Source: Apis mellifera (taxonomy: Eukaryota; Arthropoda; Insecta; Hymenoptera; Apidae). Taken from it: a stretch of 64,000 nt of DNA. Each line of letters begins with the position of its first letter. Position 1 is the stretch's first letter. Under the pieces are notes generated by a model, which saw nothing but the letters and a program-made list of their open reading frames with translations, was not told the DNA's origin and made no database searches. This document shows positions 1 to 11,250 of this stretch, piece after piece. The position numbers and the translations under genes were made by a program. The stretch spans positions 5,748,289 through 5,812,288 of the forward strand of contig NC_037640.1 of the NCBI RefSeq assembly GCF_003254395.2. Reading direction: 5' to 3'.

Positions 1-3000
1 ACAAAATACAACAATTTATTTATCCTTTGGGGAAAATGAGGAATTCTGAAGAAAGAGGAAAAATAATTGTTAATCGCAAAATGTTTATATGACGGGAAGC
101 GCATAGTCAGCGGGGAGTAATTTGTCGAGGAAGCAATCTCTCGAAGAATTCTATATCTCGAAGTTGACCGAACGTCTTCGCTTCGATTCAGCCAGGATCA
201 ATCGAATCGGCCATATTGGAGCGGCACAAGTGAACCAACTCTTGTCTCTCGTTTGACCCCGGCAACCCCGAGATTGGCTTCGTTAAGGAAAGGCATGGCA
301 CTTGTCGATGGTTGAACGCAAAAACCGCCAACGTTCGTACGTACGCCGTGCTACACCATGTATTTAATTAAAGTGGTTGTTGAATTCGTGCGTGTACGTG
401 TACGCGCGCGCGCCAAGAGTGCATTAATCCGAGACTCTGACGAAACGAGAACACACCGCGTTGTCAACGTTGAGATAATTCAGAGAAACGAAACTCTAAG
501 GAACAGTGGAATATAATCGACTCTCTTTTGAGCGTTCATGTTCAAGGAAACGAGAAAGTTGAGAATATTAAAAAGAATCGAAACGATTTCCTTTTCTTTT
601 CCTTCAAGACTCGAAGAATCTTGAAAAATCGTAGAAATAATTCTTTACGATTTATAAGATGATAAATTATAGACGGAAGATGGTGGGTGTTGTTGCTGTG
701 TTGTCAAGCTGAGGCGGACGATTCGTAAGGCGACGTTGTGTTCTTGAATATGAATCTTACGAAATTTACGTACGTCCCTCCCCCTGCTCCACTTCCTGTT
801 TGGAACTCCGGCCCAGATTTACGGCAAGCTATGCAATAATATAAAGTTTCTCCATGTGGCATCGCGCAGCGAGTCGTAAATCTTGTTAAAACGCGTCGAA
901 TCGTAACAATATCATCAACTTTGCTTCACAAACTACTCGACTTAGCTTAAAAATATAACCAACTACTTTTAAACTTAGCCATTGCATACTAAATTAATAT
1001 ATAGCAACGAGAGTAGGCAAAAATAAAAAAAGAGAAAACCGATATCGAATACAATATAAATACATTTAAAGTCTGATCGAAAGTTAGGTTAGAATTTCAT
1101 AACCTCAAATCAAAGATCCCTTCTTTCAAAGATCGTAGGTAATTAATTTTCACTGTTGTTCAACAAGGGAATTAAAGAGAAAATTATGCATTTTTAGCCA
1201 AAGTTTGTGCCGCTCGATCAAATTCTTTCTAGAGAGACACAGTAGATTAAACTCGGTATCTCGAATTCGCATATGGTGAATTTTCGCCGAGAATTCCGGA
1301 ATCATGGTCCCGCGTACGTGGGGGGTTGCAACAACATGGCGGCGGGATTTTGAAGAGAATTCCAAGCGCACAATAGCCGCGTACCGCGTCGAATATCTCG
1401 CAACAGGCATACACTGGTAATTGTTATCGCTTTGAAACTGATCCGGATTCTCTATTATTAACCCGTTCGTTCGTCTTTAGCCCGGTGATGTTTCCCATTT
1501 TACGTTTTTGATATAAAGGAACATACACGGCCGGACAGGAATCCATAAAGCTTCGCAAACCCTCGACGCTTCCAAAAACGCTTCGCCATTCTGGCGGTTA
1601 TCCAACGTTTTCTAGATTTTTGCGACTAGTTTTACATATCGTCGAAAATGGCCAAGTGATATTAGAAAAAGAAAAATTGAAATTTTCATTATACGAAATT
1701 ATTCTTCAAGCATCGAATATATAAAATATTTTTTTTTTTCTAAATGTTGAACAAATTTCATTTGTATCCTGGGAATTCCTGGGAAACGGCTAGATAAATT
1801 TTGTAATTCGATTCGATTCAAAGTAATTTATAACGACAAACTTATTTTATCATTTTATACTTATCTATCTATTTTTAAAGCTCAATCAGCTTTTAAATTT
1901 AACGAATTCAGGAATTTCAAGGACGGTGCATGCACAGTAAAAATATCTAAAATATTAAAATTTAACTGTTAAAAACATTCGATCACGAGAGATGTTGTCG
2001 GGATCAACTTGTCGAGCCGTAAAAACCGAGGTCACCGGTTCTCATGAATAAGTAATTTCTACTCGATTCTCATCAATTCGAGAGTACGTCTACGGGAAAA
2101 CACACGTCGAGCCGCAATAAAAATTCCCTTGCAGAAGAAGAGAGAGAAAGATAGAGGGGGAAGAGGAGACCATCGTCCCTGAATGAAAATTGCCATCGAC
2201 ATAGGGCATCCCGTAATTGAAAAACCTAATAATTTTTTCAACGGGCGCGCAATATTTCTGCAGACTGGCACCGGTATTTCCTCGCCGGCCCGCCGGATCG
2301 AAGGCAATATCGCCGATATATCTCGAGCAATAGAAATATTGCCACGGCATTCTGCCCGATATCCCGGGACCGGTGGGTGGAAAAACTGTTCATATTCCGC
2401 GCGGCGGGAACGAAGGAACATCCTGAATGCCCCTCTGACAAGTTACATCCTTCCAACATCATTCGATATCAGTATCATTTTTTCCCAATTCGCGAATCGG
2501 CGAATTGTTCATCGTTCGAAATTACGAGCAAATCGGATTATCCAACCGAACTCCCGATTTTTATTCCGTTTCGTTCGTTAAATCGATGGAAGTCGGAGAA
2601 GAAATTCAGAAAGATGGTCGAAGAAACATGGAACGAAAAAATTTCTAACGCAAAACGATCAAGTTATCGGTAAAATCGATAAATATATTAAGCAAGTTAA
2701 TTAACCAACTTGATTGTATTAATTGTTTAACGATATTCGGAATATCATGTAAAAATCGAAATATTTGGTTTCGATATAAAGAATATACTTATAAAATTCT
2801 CAAAATTAGATCTTCAACAGCGTTAATTCTTCTTTATATCGGACTGGCCACTCAGGTTACGAGTAATTCAGTTATACACTCCAAACCGATCTTCCATTAA
2901 TTAAATCGCTGTCTCGCAAAGGATGAACCCCGAGGAATCGCAATTTCGAATCAAGGCGGCAACTTCTCGCGATGCAATTAATTTCCTCCGAGTTTACACC

Positions 3001-4920
3001 GACTCGAAGATTCACCAGTGTGCGCGCGCGTTTCCCCTTTTATCCACTCACACCTCGACACCAAACTTTTCTTCGATCCTCGAGAGAGGAGATCCATCCA
3101 TCCCTCTTTCGATTTACTCTACCGGTGATCGATACGAATCGCCAGATCCAGATTGTACATAGAACGAGAAACTAGTGTCCAGTCTTCTCAAGGAAACTAG
3201 CTTCTCCAACGTCGAAGTTTCGTAGCAGGAAAGGGACATCGCTTTACATTGTTGGATTTTTATCCAACCTTCGAAACAATGGTTCCATCGCCCCTCTCTC
3301 TCCTCTTCACATCCCTTTCTCGAAACTTCGCCTCTGATGAGGCACACTTTCGCTCCATCATCCAAGATTCGCCCTCTGGATAATAAGTTCAAGCGACCCT
3401 TTTAAGTTGCATCAATCTTCAGACACCTTCGATTCTACTCTGACGAGGAGAATATATTTTGAGAGTTGTTTAGTATTCACACGATAATTAATTATTATTT
3501 TTCGTTGATATAAGTTTTATTATTTATTGTTATGAGATGTTATGAGAAGGCACGCGTTTAACAGAACTTTGCTTTTAGCAGATATCTTCGAAACGTAGGA
3601 TAAAGCGATGTATTACGGTTCATTTTCCTTTCTTCCCTCCCCTCTCCTCTAAGTTTACGTGTATCATGTCACTCAACGGGGGAAGTTTGCCTCGTTACTA
3701 AAATCTGAAACTCATAGAGAAGTTCTATGAATTTTGGAAGACTTGCTTGACATCCGCTAGTCATTTACGGGCAACACGATTTCTTAATTTAAGTTCGTTA
3801 ACTAAATTAATTTCCTTCTCGTAGGCTATTGCAATGTGGAAAAATATCGTATTTATTTTTCATTCCATTTGATGGTATAATTTGTACATAAAAATTTTAA
3901 GAAGATTGAGAATGATAATTGAAAGAAAGAAAGAAAGTTGTACGAGTGGTAAAGATAATATTTTATATTCTAATAATCTAATAAAACATGTACAACATAA
4001 CTGAAAGTCTGATTGATGAAATATTCTACGAAGCTCAAGCTCAACACTTCGATATAATTCTATATTTAAATTTTCGAAATCAATTTTTCTCTTTATTTCC
4101 CTTTGAAACGCGACATTCGCGAGGAATTTATTTCCAGCTTAAAAATTTATCGCAGTCCAGACACGCACACACATACACGCGCGATGTTGCACATGAATAT
4201 CTTCGTTTCGTTTATTCCAGCACCGAATATTTTCTTCAGACTTTCATCGAGTCTTGAGCGCCATCAATTTTTCTTCGACTCTCTTTGAAGCTCATCCTAA
4301 GTTGAAAACCTCTGAGAGTTCTAAACTTCCTCTATCATGTGTATTACAACAGGGGAGCAGACAGAATTTTTCATACAGAGAGTCCAATCCAACTTCATAT
4401 CTAAGAATTTTCTTTTCGGACTCGATAGATTTTTCCCTTTTCCAAAGGGAGTCTTGGAACTGTAATGCTGTAAGAGGATTGTAAGAGGCCGTAGAGACTC
4501 GCGTATATATTCTCTCGTATTTCTCTCTCCTCTCTCTCTCTTCCTCTCTCTCCCTCGCGAACAAATTAATATTCCAACAGTTTCTCAAACCTTACTGGGA
4601 CCTATTTACCCGACGTAATACAGTTTCCACTCTCTTGTGCTCGATTTTCCACTCGACAGACATCAGTTATCGTCTCTCTTCGTCCAGACGGTTAACCCCA
4701 TATTGTTGTTCAGTGAGAAAAATAACGCATAATATATATCTTTGATGGAAAATTCATTTCGTCATTCTCATAGAAAATAGAAACTTATGGAAAATTGAAT
4801 AAATTTCGATCTTCGTATATTTAAATCACGATGGTGGATCGTCGTAATCGCGATAAAACTTTCGATTTTTCACGTGAAATGTACGGGAAAATGATGAAAA
4901 ATTTGATCGTGGAAACCTAG
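1..4920. other. Non-coding AT-rich stretch, 0-4.9 kb
   Basis: I see no gene in this stretch. It is AT-rich DNA broken by short GC-richer islands at about 1300-1420 and 2240-2420. The latter contains several CCGG-type sites and short GATATC motifs. Simple sequence includes a T run at 1729-1739, a GAAA repeat at 3921-3937 and TC-rich DNA at 4511-4556. Open frames on both strands stay below about 135 codons, overlap each other in several frames and show no domain. The islands could be regulatory DNA of a large intron, but nothing in the sequence proves it. Confidence 0.6.
387..413. other. 27-bp alternating pyrimidine/purine tract (Z-DNA-prone)
   Basis: From 387 to 413 every base alternates pyrimidine and purine. 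It begins with CGTG and TG/TA steps and ends in an uninterrupted CG run at about 403-413. Such tracts are known to favour left-handed Z-DNA under negative supercoiling. The alternation is seen directly; a role in vivo is inference. Confidence 0.6.
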
Positions 4921-4923
4921 TCA

Positions 4924-5399
4924 GAAAATAGAGGGAAACGTGCCGTTGAAGTTGCTTTTTGTTTTATCCCGATATCTCAATCGGTTGCCGAGATATAAGG
5001 ACTCAAAGCGTGTGCGATATTAGGGAGAGATTATGAATGGATCCGCGACCTAGTGACCTATATTTCTTCCTGGAAACGCGTACTACGCTTTTCCAAGAAT
5101 CGCGTCTGTCACTCGTCTGCAGTTTGGGATAGGTCAGCGAGGCTAGGTGCGAGCGAGAGATCCGAGTAAGCGACGAGGATAGAGATATTAAACGATCAAA
5201 AATTACCCTTTTCTTTACACGACGATATCTCGGCAACCGGAAGTCGTATCGGGATAAATGAGAAAGCGTTTTAAAGGGGAAGGTTCCGCGCTTCCAATGA
5301 TCTTTCATTCGTTGATTAAAAATCATTATCTTCGAAGTTACAGCACGTCAAATTTTTACTAATTTTAATAGGGTTTAAAGTGAACGATCCGATCGTCTT
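4924..5399. repeat. Dispersed repeat with inverted arms, copy A
   Basis: This looks like an old non-autonomous element. The left arm (4963-4996) and the reverse complement of the right arm (5225-5258) match in the outer 12 bases and the inner 15 bases, around 7 mismatched bases. The inner match, CGGTTGCCGAGATAT at 4982-4996, is perfect. Weaker similarity seems to continue outward into TTGAAGTTGC on the left and GCGTTTTAAAG on the right. A core starting at 5058 and the motif GCTTCCAATGATC at 5290-5302 recur in a decayed relative at 20605-20835. No transposase frame is present. A roughly 107-codon minus-strand frame across the element has no domain that I recognise. Family unknown; it could be a MITE or fold-back element. 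Confidence 0.6.
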
Positions 5400-5575
5400 T
5401 TCTTTACACGATGATATCTCGGGAACCGGAAGTCGTATCGAGGTAAATAAAAATGCGTTTTAAAGGGGAAGATTACAGGCTTCCAATGATCTTTCGTTCT
5501 TCGAACGTTCCGAATTATCTTTAGAGTTACAACGATTCAAAGTTTTTCTAATTTCAATACGGTTTGATCGAGTTA
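5400..5575. repeat. Second copy of the right part of repeat A (189-bp offset)
   Basis: The segment starting TTCTTTACACGATGATATCT repeats the segment at 5211 with an offset of 189 bp. It includes the arm sequence, GCGTTTTAAAGGGGAAG and GCTTCCAATGATC (5479-5491). Divergence is visible: GGGAACC replaces GGCAACC and GAGGTAAAT replaces GGGATAAAT. The right end of the element was therefore tandemly duplicated some time ago. Confidence 0.65.
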
Positions 5576-6801
5576 TATTGCTTATAACGATTTTATTATG
5601 CTGAAGGTTATAAATTTTCTTTGACGTAAGCACCGCATGTTTTGTAATCGTAGAAATATGAAATATCTCTGATCGGTTGAAAGGGTTTTTAATCCCCGTT
5701 ATCGCCGTTACCGATAAGAGCTACGATACAGGAAATGACTGATCACCACATCGTCCTCGACGGCTCGTTTTCGGCCCAGTAATCTTTTGATTAATTTCAG
5801 CCTTAAACTTCTTATCGATCGTGCTTCCTCGATTCAAAAAGCGTATTCGCACGATTTTTTTTTTCTTTTTAAGACAACCAAAAATACATTTCTACCATAT
5901 TAGGATATGCTCGTTATTTATCTTCGGAAGAATAAATTTTATAGGCAACGTGCTCGAATCGCGCGGCATTTTTATCCACCGATCGTTTACGTTCAGTTTG
6001 TTTTATAGTGATGACAGAGAGAGTTTAACCAGTGTCCGAAGGCGCGATTTAATGATTATGGCCGGCCGTTAACGGACAGATCCGAGAGAGATCTTCGATT
6101 TTCGCGCGCTCCTCGCGGTAAATCTCTTTCCCCCGTTGAATTTATGTCCCGGAAAGTGGGAAGTTGCAAGTCGTAATAAAAACGAATGCCAAACTCGCCA
6201 AGGATTAACGCGGCTCTGTCGAATTTATACCCTCCTTATCTCGATTGAATTTACAAAAAAAAAAAAAAGAAGAAAAACCTAGCATCATAAAGGTTCGTGC
6301 CATAAATTACTTAGACGCGTAATAAAAAAGAATCTCAACGAAACCTCCTTTAGAATTATAATTAGAAGATGACGAAGATTCTCGAAAAGAAGGAAGAAAA
6401 AAAAAATCCTCTTTTTTTTTTTTCTATTCGAGGATATTGACTCGACGTATTCCTTTTTTAGAGAGGACATCTTTTCACGGCCGGCCCAAGAATTCCTCCT
6501 CCAAACTCCTCGGCAAATTTTCCCCTCCAACCGACTATACGGTAGAATACACGAAGAGCGAGGCGGAATAAAGAGGTAGGGGAAGGGTGGAGGGAAGATA
6601 GAAGTCGAAAGCGGCGCCCAGAGGTCGTATAGCCCGATTCATACGGCCCTGGCCAGTCTATACGCATCGCGTGCACCGAGCATAATGCAGCTTGACGATG
6701 TCTGAGAGCACAGAGCACGCCTCTATTCCCTCTCGACAGAAATAGCTTTGTGCACTCCCTTAACCACCCCCGCCCTCTTCCGTTTTCGCTCCTTCTCTCC
6801 A

Positions 6802-6832
<31 letters not shown>

Positions 6833-9800
6833 TCCTCTTCCTCTCTCTTTCTCTCCGTCGACCCTTTCGCCTCGACCATCGTCTGAGCTGAAACTTGTGT
6901 CAGCGTCCGTCTCGCGCGCTGAAACAGCGCGGCCTGATTCGCCTGTTAATTCACTCGAGGTTAATATCGAGCCGGTGGCGAAACCGGCGGAGTGCGTTTC
7001 GGTGTACGCGATTCGAACGCCTGCTTTTTGCACACCCTTTCTCCATCCGACTTCTTTTTTCGACGATTCTCAGCAGAGAAGGGAGGAGAGGATCACGGAT
7101 GCGGATTGGAAAGAACGACGAAATGTGTTTTGATAGGATTGGTTTTGATAGGATTGGTGATGAGAAGTTTTGCTTCGTTTAAGAAATTCTTCGATAATTA
7201 ATAAAAATCGGTGCAGACGTTGAGATTAATTATTTGTGAACGTATGTAAAATTTTGAAGAAAAGAAAAAAAGTTTTTGAAAGTTCGTTCGATAGAAATTA
7301 ATTTTTGTATCGTTGAATATCGTGGAGGACAGTACGCTGCATTTTTTTTTTTATCATTCTTTTTTTGAGGGCTTCGAGATTTTGTTTAAATTGTAATTCG
7401 TATTGCTTTGAAAAATGATGGATTCGTGGATATTTTATGTATGGCTGTATCTATTTTTGAATCGTCCTGTACGGGCGGAAAATCGATCGGAATTACGTTT
7501 CAAAATCAGACACGTTATTATATGACATACATTTTCGAGGACCAATTGATATTAAAGAGGATTAAACGATGATATATTATTCACGATCGATGAACCGACA
7601 AAAAGCTAAATTCCTCACAAATCCTCTTTTCGATAAATCTGTACATCATTTGAACTTTTAAAGTGCTTTTAACGTTATTCGTGCTCTAAAAGATTTTTGA
7701 TAAAAAAAAAAAAAAGAAAAAATTGTATTATACATTTTCAATAGTCCCATTTTTTTTTTTACTACTAATGGATAAAATTCCTTGTCAAATTTTCATCCCT
7801 TCACCCCGTATAATAAGTTAAATCAACAACAACTTAACGTGGGAAAAGAAAAGTCGCACATATCGCGTAATAAATACAAAAAGTACAGTACCCAAATCCA
7901 TCAAATTCGAGATCTTTTCAATTACCAAGAAAAGTATTGTAAATCCCCCTTTAAGAAGATCGATATTAACATCAATCGAATATAAAATACTCTACAATAC
8001 AAAACTCCAATTTTAATCAATTCAAATGCTACGACAATACATTTAGATTTAATTCCAATTAATCTTATTATTATCGAAAACCAAGTTGCACTCTCTCACG
8101 AATGATCCTTTGGGAACCAACCATCTGCAAGACAAGGAGGAGGATTCACAAAATTGTTACAACATTTCGGTCACTCTAATTAATCTAAAACGGGAAAATT
8201 AGTGGCGGAGAAAGAAGAGAGGGGAAAAAAAAAGAACGAGAACGAAAAGTCGAGAGGGGAAAAGTTTCGTTTTACGTGTGTGTACGCGTGGGTGGGCATC
8301 TTTCCTGGTCGCGAGGGGTCGAGCGAGGGTGTGCAAAAACGAGACGTTAATGGGGAAAACTTTCGGCTTGCCGGAAAATCGTGATTATTTTTCGTTGCTT
8401 CCGACTCTCGCGCGGAAAGCAAAGTTTCCCCCCTTTCTCCATTACTGAAATCCAACAACAATGCGCCGAATCAGCGTGCAGGATTAATCGTAATTAACGG
8501 TAGACCTCGTTTCCCAAAAAAAATTCACGACAATGCGATCTTTATAAGCGAATCGGGTTACATTAAGGGAAATTCTCTTATCTCTTTCCTCGCTTCGAGA
8601 TTTATTAAAATTTAACACAATGGAAACGGAATTTAAATTGGTCGGGGAAAAGACTGCTACTTTACTATCTTTCTAATCTCAAAAATTGAAAAAACTTACG
8701 ACGAATTCTTCTAACTTTTGACATAAAAATATAAGAAAAGTAATAATCAAAATTTAAAAGTTTAAATTGTCGAGTACATTGAAATTATCGACAAGTTAAT
8801 ATCTTTCAATATCTTTAAATGTTAAAATTCCATCTCCCCCCAAAAATTTCCAAGTATTTCAATTACACCTTTCAAAAGTTTCTTATAAAATTTCTTTACA
8901 AAAACTCTTTCGATTTCCCTTCAACGAGATTTCACGCAAGCTCGACACGACGATTCCCAATTCGACAATCTTTCTACGAATTTTCAGAGAACGAGCAGAT
9001 ACACACAGTGATCGATATAATCGCATCAACGTCTAAGTAGTCCATTACAAGCGGCGCAATTTGCGTCACCGGTGTCTCGGTGAAGATTTTACGTTCACTT
9101 CGAAACGATCCTGCTGACCTAATTAATCGAGCTGAAATCCCGTCACCGGTGAAATTTCACCGAACTGTCAAGTGGTAACGCGTATACGTCCCTGATTCTC
9201 TGTACATTTGTAACTGGCCGCGTAACGGAACATATACCTCGAAATTCCGTGTTTCCACCGAGATTGTGGCTTAATATTTTTCACACGCAGCAAATATCAC
9301 GCGCGTGTTTATACGTAACGCAACCTCTGAAAAACTGAAAATTTTCGTTAAGACTCGTCGAGTAAATATTTTCCCACGATCGAAAGCGTCTCGTTCGATA
9401 TGGTAAATATTTTGCACAGGCAAATTAATGAAACTTCGTGATTCTTGGAAACTCGTGGAATTTAAATAAGGAATATTATGATAATTTTGCTTGATGATAT
9501 CATCCTGGATTTTTTTTTAATCGATGCGAAAATTTCAACGAGAAATCGAAATTTACTTATTCGTTTCAGAATCTGAAAAATAGAATTCTTTGAACTTTCG
9601 TTCGTTTTTCAACCGCGTCTAGAATCTTTCTTTTCTTCTTTTTGGATGGAACGAAATTTACACTCGATATCTATTCCATTTCGAGAACACTTTGCCCGAT
9701 ATCAAACCGTTTGTACGCCTCGAGTTACAATGGGGAACGAATTCGACGATTGATCCATTCGCGATTCGAATGCCACTCGACGCAATCGTATTTAACGTCG

Positions 9801-10213
9801 TCCAAGTGCGCGTGTTACGCCTTGTATATCCCCTGGGTTTGAATATTTGATAGCTCGAAATGCACATATGCCTTTAAGGGAGACATTGCTTTAGATTTTT
9901 CCACGGAGAAACCTGTATCATACAAAAAGTATTCGTAAAATTCTAACCAACTCGGAGAATTTTAATCTTTTAACGGGCAAAGTCTCGTGATTTTATGTTT
10001 CTCCATTTGGAATTTTCATCTTTTCGAAACTTCTTTCTCGTCAAAAGAATCGAGAAGTTATTTAAATGATCAATCTTGGAATTTTTTTTTTTTTTTGAAG
10101 TGTTATATACATACTTCAAAAAGTATGTAATACACCAAGTTATAGAAATAATTGATCTATAACGAAGTGACGTACAAAGGTCAAGCAAATATTTGGATTT
10201 CATCTTGATTTCA
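5576..10213. other. Non-coding stretch with simple repeats, 5.6-10.2 kb
   Basis: No gene is visible. The stretch holds A or T runs at 6255-6268, 6412-6423, 7342-7352, 7702-7715, 7750-7760 and 10082-10096, and a TC microsatellite at 6804-6854. A 15-bp direct duplication (TTTTGATAGGATTGG) lies at about 7129-7158. GC-richer patches at about 6480-7110 and 8200-8420 create long overlapping frames on both strands, which I read as compositional. DNA from 7.6 to 8.1 kb and 8.6 to 9.0 kb is strongly AT-rich. Confidence 0.6.
6804..6854. repeat. TC microsatellite
   Basis: A TC dinucleotide run from 6804 to about 6826 continues as interrupted TC/TTCC repeats to 6854. It lies inside pyrimidine-rich DNA, which explains the roughly 190-codon frame on the opposite strand. 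Confidence 0.9.
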
Positions 10214-10218
10214 GAACA

Positions 10219-10241
10219 ACTTGTTGTTCGTAGCAACAAGT
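10219..10241. other. Short perfect hairpin, 8-bp stem and 7-nt loop
   Basis: ACTTGTTG (10219-10226) pairs perfectly with CAACAAGT (10234-10241) across TTCGTAG. The stem is too short for a microRNA precursor. It lies just upstream of the degenerate 5' fringe of the 159-bp array. Confidence 0.5.
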
Positions 10242-10619
10242 CGAAGAAACGTTCACTTTTACAACTTTTATTACAGAGCCAAGAGAAACTGGAAGAACTT
10301 GGAAAAACGTGTGGTTAATAACTTAACAAGTAAGTTTCTTTTTCAAGAAACGCGAAACATGGAAAAATCTTTCGAAGAGAACGTAAGTTCAACGATTTCA
10401 TTTCGCCTAATCACCGTCGAAAATATAAAATCATCCGGATAACTGAAGCTTAATTAAGAAAATATGGAAGAAACTATAAAATACACCGAAGAAACTCGTA
10501 CAATCCTTCCATTCCAACGGTATTCCAGTTAGAAGTAACGACTTATAAGCAACTTTTTCAAGAAATATAAAACAGAACAGTCGAAGAGAGGTTCGTTTAC
10601 TAACCAGCATCAAAAGTGC

Positions 10620-11250
10620 AAAATCTCTTCTTCAGGACAATGACTACCAAGAAATATTTATTCTTCCAATTTCTAAGTAACTTCTTTTTCCAGAAAAAAC
10701 TTCATTTCTCTGTAACCAGCATCGAAAATCACAAAATCCTCCAGACTTAATTAATATAGAATCTCCTCTTGAGGACATTGCACCAAAAACTGGAATATCT
10801 TGTTTCAAAGAAGTATCTATTCTTGCAATTTCTAACTAACTTCTTTTTTCAGAAAAACCTTCATTTCTCTGTAACCAGCATCGAAAATCACAAAATCCTC
10901 CAGACTTAATCAATGTAGAATCTTCTTTTGAGGACATTGCACCAAAAACTGGAATATCTTGCTTCAAAGAAGTATCTATTCTTGCAATTTCTAACTAACT
11001 TTTTTTTTCAGAAAAACCTTCATTTCTCTGTAACCAGCATCGAAAATACAAAATCCTCCAGACTTAATCAATGTAGAATCTCCTCTTAAGGACATTGCAC
11101 CAAAAACTGGATATCTTCAAAGAAGTATCTATTCTTACAATTTCTAACTAACTTCTTTTTTCAGAAAAAACTTCATTTCTCCCCAACCATCATCGAAAAT
11201 CTTCTTCTTAATCAAGAATCTTCTCTCGATACCAGGAGGACATCGATACC
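10620..11250. repeat. Tandem array with 159-bp period
   Basis: Unit starts marked by CTTCTTTTTTCAGAAAAA fall at 10681, 10840, 10999 and 11152, giving periods of 159, 159 and 153 bp. A partial unit precedes 10681 and another follows 11152. Conserved blocks in each unit include TGTAACCAGCATCGAAAAT, AATCCTCCAGACTTAAT, GAGGACATTGCACC and AAGTATCTATTC. Similar but decayed motifs occur at 10335-10350 and 10551-10620 and again at 11320-11370 (GACCAGCATCGAAAAAT), so the array once extended further both ways. Each unit carries a pyrimidine run ending in CAG, which resembles a splice acceptor. No unit has a consistent open frame. Confidence 0.85.

Noticed and set aside
3734..3760. TGGAAGACTTG resembling the start of miR-7
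   Set aside because: The match stops after the seed region and no hairpin of suitable length is visible.
7005..7030. Possible minus-strand tRNA T-arm (GCGTTCGAATCGC)
   Set aside because: No matching A-box or cloverleaf on the minus strand.
6458..7033. 191-codon minus-strand open frame
   Set aside because: It includes an Arg/Glu tract from the TC microsatellite. The opposite strand is also open. No domain.
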